Positions 14,190 through 19,360 of a stretch of 19,360 bases of DNA are shown one piece after another (the stretch's first letter is position 1; every line of letters begins with the position of its first letter). This DNA is from Bacteroidota bacterium. GTDB lineage: Bacteria; Bacteroidota; Bacteroidia; Flavobacteriales; Flavobacteriaceae. The notes beneath the pieces are model-generated. The model had not been told where the DNA came from. It searched no databases and worked only from the letters and a program-made list of their open reading frames with translations. The stretch spans positions 1 to 19,360 of the forward strand of contig CANKLD010000016.1 of the NCBI GenBank assembly GCA_947483095.1, written 5' to 3'. Made by a program: the position numbers and the translations under genes.

Positions 14190-15011
14190 TTTTGTGTTTT
14201 TATATTCCCCTAAAACTTTAAAATATTCCGCCATAATTTCCAATAAAGATTTTGCTTTAGAGTAATCATCATAATCATCAAAAGTTACATCCACAAAAAA
14301 GGAATATTTCCATGGCGTTTCAATTTTTGGCAACGATTGAATTTTCGTTAAACTCAATTTACAATCACTCATCGCGTTCAAAACCGCTGCCAAACTTCCA
14401 CGTTTGTGGTCCAATTCAAATTTTAAAGAAGCTTTGTTAATTTCCTGTTTAGGAACAAAAGAATTCTCTTTATTTAGAATAACAAAACGAGTCATATTAT
14501 TGTTAATAGTTTGGATTTCCGGCGCCAAAATTTCTAAATCATACATATTTGAGGCAGTTTTACTTGCAATAGCTGCAATTCCCTTCAATTGATTTTGATG
14601 AATTCTTCTGGCGGTTTCAGCGGTATCTTTATCCTCAACTAATTTAATATTCGGTAGTTTTTTTAGAAATTCCATACATTGTAACAATGCCATTGGATGC
14701 GAATGAACTTCTAAAATATCCTCTATTTTTTGTCCTTTCAACGCCATAAAATTTTGATGAATATCCATGTAATATTCCCCAATAACATGTAAATTATTTT
14801 TGTCAATCAAAGCATAGTTAGGAATAATTGACCCCGCAATTGAATTCTCAATCGCCATAACCGCTTGATTTGATTTTCCTGACAAAAGACTATCTACCAA
14901 TTCGTCAAAGGACATACATTCATCAACAGTAATTTCTTGATGATAGTATTCCAATGCCACTTGGTGGTGAAACGATCCTTTTATTCCTTGTATTGCAACT
15001 TTTTGTATCAT
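14169..15011 (-). CDS. pheA: Prephenate dehydratase with C-terminal ACT domain
   Basis: Converts prephenate to phenylpyruvate, the committed Phe step. The 280-residue protein has a periplasmic-binding-protein-like catalytic region (about 1-185) with AIENSIAGS (53-61) and the catalytic NMTRFVIL (172-179, Thr174), then an ACT domain (about 195-272) with RGSLAAVLNAM (204-214) and LTKIQSLPK (221-229), where Phe feedback inhibition is expected. No chorismate mutase domain is present; that activity is on the DAHP synthase fusion. The last seven residues come from a dispersed repeat. First gene of the Phe/Tyr operon, preceded by a leader peptide and attenuator, with the terminator T-run ending 9 bases before the ATG. 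Confidence 0.96.
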   Translation of the reverse strand: MIQKVAIQGIKGSFHHQVALEYYHQEITVDECMSFDELVDSLLSGKSNQAVMAIENSIAGSIIPNYALIDKNNLHVIGEYYMDIHQNFMALKGQKIEDILEVHSHPMALLQCMEFLKKLPNIKLVEDKDTAETARRIHQNQLKGIAAIASKTASNMYDLEILAPEIQTINNNMTRFVILNKENSFVPKQEINKASLKFELDHKRGSLAAVLNAMSDCKLSLTKIQSLPKIETPWKYSFFVDVTFDDYDDYSKAKSLLEIMAEYFKVLGEYKNTKPSPLAP

Positions 15012-15020
15012 TTATAGTCA

Positions 15021-15048
15021 AAAAAAAATCCTGAATTTCATCAGGATT
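15021..15048 (-). terminator. Attenuator terminator in the pheA leader
   Basis: On the minus strand AATCCTGA (15048-15041) pairs with TCAGGATT (15034-15027) around a 6-base loop, followed directly by a T-run (15028-15021). It ends 9 bases before the pheA start codon, so it must act within the leader, not at the end of a gene. Its 5' arm overlaps ACAATCCT (15050-15043), which can instead pair with AGGATTGT (15100-15093) in the leader ORF. Confidence 0.85.
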
Positions 15049-15100
15049 GTATAGCTTTATTTGTTTTTTTATTTATTTCAAATAATCACAGCACAATCCT
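15043..15100 (-). promoter_or_regulatory. Antiterminator pairing of the pheA attenuator
   Basis: Transcript segment AGGATTGT (15100-15093, leader codons 19-21) is exactly complementary to ACAATCCT (15050-15043). A further GCT/AGC pairing is possible across a 3-base bulge. This stem and the terminator stem share AATCCT, so they exclude each other. A ribosome stalled at the Tyr/Phe codons leaves the first strand free; one at the leader stop codon covers it. Confidence 0.75.
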
Positions 15101-15155
15101 TACTTCCACTAAAGAAGAAATAATAAGAAGGTGTAAAATTGAAAATACTGTTCAT
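15078..15155 (-). CDS. Phe/Tyr leader peptide of the pheA operon
   Basis: A 25-codon ORF starting MNSIFNFTPSYYFFF and ending in TGA. Seven of its first 15 residues are Phe or Tyr (F5, F7, Y11, Y12, F13, F14, F15), with five aromatic codons in a row at 15125-15111. Such runs of the regulated amino acid are the mark of ribosome-mediated attenuation, as in the E. coli pheA leader. The ORF lies about 20 bases after a TAAATTTG promoter box, ends 29 bases before the terminator hairpin, and contains one strand of the antiterminator. The peptide itself probably has no function; its translation senses charged tRNA-Phe and tRNA-Tyr. Having both Tyr and Phe codons suits an operon that makes both amino acids. 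Confidence 0.85.
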   Translation of the reverse strand: MNSIFNFTPSYYFFFSGSKDCAVII

Positions 15156-15174
15156 TTTAATTGTAACTATCCAA

Positions 15175-15182
15175 CAAATTTA
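15175..15182 (-). promoter_or_regulatory. TAnnTTTG promoter box of the pheA operon
   Basis: TAAATTTG on the minus strand is an exact -7 match. The expected start point (about 15169) gives a very short leader of about 15 bases before the leader-peptide ATG. No clear TTG -33 element is seen at the usual distance. Confidence 0.6.
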
Positions 15183-15390
15183 AAAATTTAATTTATTTAA
15201 ACACTATAAAAATTTAGATTTTTTAAATTAAAAGGGATTTCTTAATTTGAACAATAAAATTTTATCAAATAATGGTAAATAAAGGACTAAAAATGAGATT
15301 TATTTAACTTTAAACAATAGTTTTTTAAATTAAATAAAATTAAAGGATTATGTTCGCTTATAAAAAACACTTCCTATTTTGTAATCTACA

Positions 15391-15424
15391 TTGTGGTAAA
15401 ACAGAATTTTTCTACTTACTTTTG
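15391..15424 (+). promoter_or_regulatory. Promoter of gldA
   Basis: TTG (15391-15393) and TACTTTTG (15417-15424) spaced by 23 bases fit the Bacteroidota promoter pattern. The start point would be about 15431, leaving about 10 bases before the ATG at 15440. This decides the gldA start: an upstream in-frame ATG at 15350 lies ahead of the promoter. Confidence 0.7.
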
Positions 15425-15439
15425 TTTAAAATAAGTATC

Positions 15440-16339
15440 ATGTCAATTGAAATTATAAATATTTCCAAAAGTTATGGCGCCCAAAAAGCTTTGGATGCTA
15501 TCTCTTTCTCTATAAAAAAAGGAGAAATTGTAGGTTTTTTAGGTCCAAATGGGGCTGGAAAATCTACATTAATGAAAATATTAACTACCTATATTACTGC
15601 CGATGAAGGAAGTGCGGCCGTAAATGGATTTAATGTCCGTTCTAACCAAAAAGCGGTCCAATTGTCAGTGGGTTATTTGCCTGAACACAATCCGTTGTAT
15701 TTAGATTTGTACGTTCGAGAATATTTGGCTTTCAATGCCGATATTTTTAGAGTGGAACAATCTAGAATAAATGAGGTAATTGAATTAACAGGATTGGCAT
15801 CTGAAAGTCATAAAAAAATAGGACAATTATCCAAAGGTTTCCGGCAAAGGGTGGGATTGGCGAATGCGCTTTTACACAATCCTGATGTTTTAATATTGGA
15901 TGAGCCTACCACAGGTTTGGATCCAAATCAATTAGTTGAAATTAGAAATGTGATTAAAAATGTTGGAAAAGACAAAACGGTATTCTTGTCAACACACATT
16001 ATGCAGGAGGTTGAGGCAATTTGCGATCGCGTTATCATTATTAATAATGGTAAAATAGTAACCGATAAAAAATTAGATAACCTTATATCTTTCGATAAAG
16101 AACAAGTTATTGAAGTTGAATTTGATTTTAAAATCGAGGAAGAGGCAATTGCAAAAATGCCTCATCTAAAATCCTATAAAAATGTTCGTGATAGGATTTG
16201 GGAATTGACCTTTATTTCTGAAACCGACATGCGACCAATCGTTTTTGATTTTGCCAATGAAAACGGATTGAAAACGTTGCAACTGAATCAAAAAAATAAG
16301 AATTTAGAGAACATTTTCAGAGAAATAACCCAGAAATAA
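15440..16339 (+). CDS. gldA: Gliding motility ABC transporter ATP-binding protein GldA
   Basis: ATPase subunit of the Gld ABC transporter, which acts with GldF and GldG and is linked to flavobacterial gliding. With the start at MSIEIINISKSYG the product has 299 residues. Walker A is GPNGAGKST (35-43), the signature LSKGFRQRV (130-138), Walker B LILDEP (151-156), and the switch His is in FLSTHIM (H186). A C-terminal region of about 80 residues follows the ATPase. The frame is open to an ATG at 15350, but that adds 30 residues unlike the family and lies upstream of the promoter. No gldF or gldG is in the window, as often when gldA is encoded apart. It could in principle be a general ABC-2 type ATPase. 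Confidence 0.9.
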   Translation: MSIEIINISKSYGAQKALDAISFSIKKGEIVGFLGPNGAGKSTLMKILTTYITADEGSAAVNGFNVRSNQKAVQLSVGYLPEHNPLYLDLYVREYLAFNADIFRVEQSRINEVIELTGLASESHKKIGQLSKGFRQRVGLANALLHNPDVLILDEPTTGLDPNQLVEIRNVIKNVGKDKTVFLSTHIMQEVEAICDRVIIINNGKIVTDKKLDNLISFDKEQVIEVEFDFKIEEEAIAKMPHLKSYKNVRDRIWELTFISETDMRPIVFDFANENGLKTLQLNQKNKNLENIFREITQK

Positions 16340-16365
16340 ATCTAAATATAAATTATACTTCCTTG

Positions 16366-16394
16366 ATAATATTACTGAACAACTTCAATATTAT
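16366..16394. other. Weak inverted repeat between the convergent gldA and metF genes
   Basis: ATAATATT (16366-16373) and AATATTAT (16387-16394) are reverse complements within the 54-base gap. All A/T, with no T-run, so a weak candidate for a shared terminator. Confidence 0.3.
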
Positions 16395-17350
16395 TAGAAT
16401 ATTGCTTTAGCAATTTGCCTAATATTTTCAGATTTTCCCATAGAATAATAATGTAAAACCGGAACTCCCGCTTGTTTTAATTCTAAAGATTGCTGAATTG
16501 CCCATTCAATTCCAACAATTTTTACTTCGGCAGATGATTTGCATTTTTCGATGGCGCTAATCAAATCTTCCGGTAAATCTACTCGGAAAACTTGTGGCAA
16601 AAGTTGCATGTGTTTTTTTACTGCAATTGGTTTAATCCCAGGAATTATAGGGACTGTAATTCCCATTTCTCTGGCTTTGTCAACAAAATCGAAGTATTTT
16701 GAATTGTCGAAGAACATTTGAGTAACAACGTAATCTGCTCCAGCATCGACTTTTTCCTTTAATCTTTTTAAATCTGATTGTAACGAAGGAGATTCTAAAT
16801 GTTTCTCAGGATAACCTGCAACTCCGATACAAAAATCTGATTTATTATCTACATCTAATAAGTCGTGTAAATATTTACCATCATTTAAGAGTTTTATTTG
16901 TTTCACTAAATCAACAGCATAATTATTACCTCCATTTTTAGGGATAAAATATTTCTCGTCTTTCATAGCATCACCACGTAATGCCATCACATTATCAATT
17001 CCTAAATAATGACAATCTACCAATAAATACTCTGTTTCTTCCTTGGTAAAACCACCGCAAAGCACGTGTGGAATGGTATCTACATTGTATTTATGCTTTA
17101 TAGACGCACAAATTCCCAATGTTCCAGGACGCATTCTCGTGAGTTGTTTATCCAATAATCCATTTCCTTTGTCTATATAAACAAACTCTTCACGAGAAGT
17201 CGTTACATCTATAAAAGGGGGTTTGAACTCAATCAATGGGTCAATATTATCGTATAATTCTTGTATGCTTTTCCCTTTTTGGGGTGGGATAATTTCAAAA
17301 GAGAATAAGGTATTTCCTTTTGCGTCTTCGATATGTTGTGTTACTTTCAT
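16394..17350 (-). CDS. metF: 5,10-methylenetetrahydrofolate reductase
   Basis: Flavoenzyme (TIM barrel, FAD) that makes 5-methyltetrahydrofolate for methionine synthase. The 318-residue length is typical of bacterial MetF. Visible signatures: FSFEIIPPQKG (16-26), with E19 as the equivalent of the catalytic Glu28 of E. coli MetF; VTTSREE (49-55); GICASIKHK (79-87); NVMALRGD (120-127); GVAGYPEKHLES (176-187); and DAGADYVVTQMFFD (202-215). It follows metH after 75 bases in the same direction, so its product feeds the enzyme encoded upstream. The upstream gap is filled by a (TTTTGGG)n-type repeat right up to the start codon. Confidence 0.97.
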   Translation of the reverse strand: MKVTQHIEDAKGNTLFSFEIIPPQKGKSIQELYDNIDPLIEFKPPFIDVTTSREEFVYIDKGNGLLDKQLTRMRPGTLGICASIKHKYNVDTIPHVLCGGFTKEETEYLLVDCHYLGIDNVMALRGDAMKDEKYFIPKNGGNNYAVDLVKQIKLLNDGKYLHDLLDVDNKSDFCIGVAGYPEKHLESPSLQSDLKRLKEKVDAGADYVVTQMFFDNSKYFDFVDKAREMGITVPIIPGIKPIAVKKHMQLLPQVFRVDLPEDLISAIEKCKSSAEVKIVGIEWAIQQSLELKQAGVPVLHYYSMGKSENIRQIAKAIF

Positions 17351-17352
17351 TT

Positions 17353-17421
17353 TTTTGGGTTTTGGGTTTTGGGTTTTGGGTTTTAGGCAAATCTTTACCT
17401 AATACCCAGAACCTAATACCT
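17353..17421. repeat. TTTTGGG tandem repeat and palindrome between metH and metF
   Basis: Four perfect TTTTGGG units (17353-17380) and a variant TTTTAGG (17381-17387) lie 2 bases from the metF start. GGG at 57-59, 64-66, 71-73 and 78-80 of this block is a canonical G-quadruplex pattern on the + strand. Bases 17372-17391 and 17394-17413 form a 20-bp arm palindrome (17 of 20 paired) around TC. It is followed by AATACC-type units like those in aroA. Confidence 0.65.
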
Positions 17422-17425
17422 TTTA

Positions 17426-19360
17426 TTACTCTGCTATATTTGGATTTAGCCATTTATTGGCAACTTCCGTTGAAATACTTCTGCGTTTTGCGTAATCAAT
17501 TACTTGATCTTCTTTTATTTTTCCAAGTCCAAAATACTTACTTTCTGGATTTCCAAAATAATATCCTGACACTGATGATGCTGGCCACATTGCCATACTT
17601 TCCGTTAGTTTTACTCCGATTTCTTGTTCTACATTTAGTAATTTCCAAATCGTTGGTTTTTCTAAATGGTCTGGACAGGCAGGATAACCTGGTGCAGGAC
17701 GAATTCCCTTATAGCTTTCGTCAATTAATTCTTCGGCGGTTAAAACCTCATCGGTAGCATAACCCCAAATTTCTTTACGAACTTTTTCGTGTAAATATTC
17801 TGCAAAAGCTTCGGCTAACCGATCTGCCAAGGCCTTTACCATAATCGAATTGTAATCATCTAAATTCTTTTCGAATTCGGCTGCCCATTCATCAACTCCA
17901 AAACCAGTGGTTACACAAAATGCGCCCATATAATCCGTTTTTCCACTGTCTTTAGGTGCAATAAAATCGGCAAGAGCAATATTTGGTGCGCCTGCTGTTT
18001 TTTGAGATTGCTGACGTAAGGTTAGAAAGGTTGATGATTGTTGGCTATTAGTTGGTGAAACCAAAATATCATCATCGTTAACTTGATTGGCAGGGAAAAT
18101 TCCGTAAATTCCTTTAGCAGTTAATCTCTTTTCTTTCAAAATAATTTTTAGCATTTCTTGAGCATCTGCAAAAACTGAAGTTGCTTGTTCGCCAACCACC
18201 TCATCTGTTAAAATGGCTGGATATTTTCCAAACAATTCCCAAGTTCTAAAAAACGGAGTCCAATCGATGTAAGGGACTAAGTCAGCTAAATCAGCTTCTA
18301 TGATTTTTGAACCAATAAAATTTGGTTTTACAGGGGTGAAATTATCCCAATCTAATTTTAATTTATTGGCACGAGCTTGTTCAATTGTCAAGAAATTTTT
18401 GTCACGACTTCGGTTCAAATATCCTTCACGTAATTCATCGTATTCAAATCGAATATCAGTCGTGTATTTTAATTTCGTTTCGGAATTCAATAAATTTCCT
18501 GCTACTGTTACCGCTCTCGAGGCATCATTGACGTGAACTACAGTGCTATTATATTGTGGGGCAATTTTCACGGCGGTATGTGCTCGAGAAGTGGTCGCGC
18601 CACCAATCATTATTGGAATTTTAATATTTAACCTCTCTAGTTCTTTAGCCAAATAAACCATTTCGTCTAATGACGGAGTAATTAATCCGCTTAAACCAAT
18701 AATATCAACATTGTGTTCAATTGCAGCAGCGATAATTTTCTCCGGTGCAACCATAACCCCCAAATCGATGATTTCATAATTATTACAGCCTAAAACAACT
18801 GATACAATATTTTTTCCAATGTCGTGAACATCCCCTTTTACAGTGGCCATTAGGATGCGGCCAGCCCCTTGCTTGTCGCCAACTTGCTTGCTTGCTTCGA
18901 TGTAAGGAAGTAAATAAGCTACCGCTTTTTTCATTACCCGTGCTGATTTCACCACTTGTGGCAAAAACATTTTTCCACTTCCAAATAAATCACCAACAAC
19001 ATTCATTCCCGCCATTAAATTGATTTCGATAACTTCGATTGGTTTGGTTGCCGCAAGCCTTGCTTCTTCTATATCTAATTCTATAAATTCATCAATTCCT
19101 CTTACTAAAGAATGTGTTAATCGTTCTTGGATTGAACCAGAACGCCATTCAAGCCCCCCCTTTATCCCCCCCGTAGGGTGGGAAGCAATTCCTTTGAAAC
19201 CTTCAGCAAAATCTAATAATCGTTCGGTAGCGTCTTCTCTTCTATTTAAAAGTACATCTTCAACGTGTTCTAATAAATCTTTTGGGATTTCATCATAAAT
19301 AGAAAGCATCTCGGGATTTACAATTCCCATTGTCATTCCGTTTTTGATAGCGTGATACAA
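17426..19360 (-). CDS. metH: Methionine synthase, cobalamin-dependent (5' part beyond the window)
   Basis: Transfers methyl from 5-methyltetrahydrofolate through cobalamin to homocysteine. The visible 644 residues are the C-terminal part. Residues 1-30 match the end of the pterin-binding domain ([17 protein letters not shown]). The cobalamin cap follows (about 35-150). The B12-binding domain has the cobalt-ligating His in GDVHDIGKN (176-184, H179), [11 protein letters not shown] and [16 protein letters not shown] (253-268). The activation domain (about 310-640) has [21 protein letters not shown] and the SAM-binding [10 protein letters not shown] (554-563). Residues 59-70 ([12 protein letters not shown]) are encoded by a dispersed repeat, and 435-445 is Ser/Gln-rich. 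The true start is upstream of the window; the Met at the edge is not the start. Confidence 0.97.
   Translation of the reverse strand: MYHAIKNGMTMGIVNPEMLSIYDEIPKDLLEHVEDVLLNRREDATERLLDFAEGFKGIASHPTGGIKGGLEWRSGSIQERLTHSLVRGIDEFIELDIEEARLAATKPIEVIEINLMAGMNVVGDLFGSGKMFLPQVVKSARVMKKAVAYLLPYIEASKQVGDKQGAGRILMATVKGDVHDIGKNIVSVVLGCNNYEIIDLGVMVAPEKIIAAAIEHNVDIIGLSGLITPSLDEMVYLAKELERLNIKIPIMIGGATTSRAHTAVKIAPQYNSTVVHVNDASRAVTVAGNLLNSETKLKYTTDIRFEYDELREGYLNRSRDKNFLTIEQARANKLKLDWDNFTPVKPNFIGSKIIEADLADLVPYIDWTPFFRTWELFGKYPAILTDEVVGEQATSVFADAQEMLKIILKEKRLTAKGIYGIFPANQVNDDDILVSPTNSQQSSTFLTLRQQSQKTAGAPNIALADFIAPKDSGKTDYMGAFCVTTGFGVDEWAAEFEKNLDDYNSIMVKALADRLAEAFAEYLHEKVRKEIWGYATDEVLTAEELIDESYKGIRPAPGYPACPDHLEKPTIWKLLNVEQEIGVKLTESMAMWPASSVSGYYFGNPESKYFGLGKIKEDQVIDYAKRRSISTEVANKWLNPNIAE
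19151..19186. repeat. GC-rich repeat inside metH
   Basis: AAGCCCCCCCTTTATCCCCC followed by CCGTAGGGTGGGAAGC stands out in an A/T-rich gene, and encodes [12 protein letters not shown] in frame on the minus strand. It falls in the variable linker between the pterin domain and the cobalamin cap helices. It resembles the repeat at 14158-14189 (AAGCCCCC, TTTA and CCCCC blocks). Confidence 0.65.

Noticed and set aside
15350..15439. Upstream in-frame start for gldA adding 30 residues
   Set aside because: A good TTG / TACTTTTG promoter lies inside this stretch just before the ATG at 15440, and the extra residues do not look like an ABC ATPase N-terminus.
17320..17757. Plus-strand open frame of 145 codons opposite metF and metH
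   Set aside because: It runs antisense to conserved metH sequence and through the TTTTGGG repeat; its Phe/Leu-rich translation is a shadow.

Overview
The window comes from an AT-rich member of the Bacteroidota, most likely Flavobacterium or a close relative in the Flavobacteriaceae. The evidence is a gldA gliding-motility ATPase gene, a Phe/Tyr gene cluster in which DAHP synthase is fused to chorismate mutase, promoters of the Bacteroidota TTG / TAnnTTTG type, starts without Shine-Dalgarno sequences, and many dispersed repeats of kinds I recognise from flavobacterial genomes. All assignments come from reading the sequence; no database search was possible.

Layout. Positions 1-482 hold a complete tmRNA gene (ssrA) with promoter box and terminator on the + strand. 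Positions 483-1221 are gene-poor. A long minus-strand series follows. It starts with a POTRA-like outer-membrane barrel protein (1222-3045). Next is a beta-barrel porin (3275-4300) downstream of an ammonium transporter gene (4406-5731), whose upstream region carries a striking CCCCTAAA/TTTAGGGG site. Then come queA (6014-7063), aroA (7395-8672), a MazG-like pyrophosphohydrolase (8682-9008), dtd (9005-9493) and rsgA (9597-10577). A 217-bp MITE-like element separates rsgA from the aromatic operon, which is transcribed as pheA (14169-15011), an aminotransferase (12906-14111), tyrA (12017-12874) and DAHP synthase/chorismate mutase (10905-11987). gldA (15440-16339, +) is divergent from that operon. 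metF (16394-17350, -) follows a metH gene cut by the window edge (17426-19360, -).

Main discoveries. (1) Upstream of pheA lies what looks like a complete transcription attenuator. It has a TAnnTTTG box, a 25-codon leader ORF with a Tyr-Tyr-Phe-Phe-Phe run, an antiterminator pairing, and a mutually exclusive terminator whose T-run ends 9 bases before the pheA start codon. It would let charged tRNA-Phe/tRNA-Tyr control the whole Phe/Tyr operon. (2) Short GC-rich palindromic repeats have entered coding sequences in frame. One 37-bp element (35/37 identical) lies in dtd in one orientation and in the aminotransferase gene in the other. Related or analogous repeats lie in metH, in aroA and at the pheA stop codon.

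How the genes work together. The Phe/Tyr operon takes erythrose-4-phosphate/PEP into the shikimate pathway, and chorismate through prephenate to phenylpyruvate and hydroxyphenylpyruvate. aroA supplies the EPSP step from a separate gene group. metH and metF form a methionine/one-carbon pair. The ammonium transporter and porin probably act together in nitrogen uptake. dtd, rsgA and queA serve translation quality, ribosome maturation and tRNA modification.
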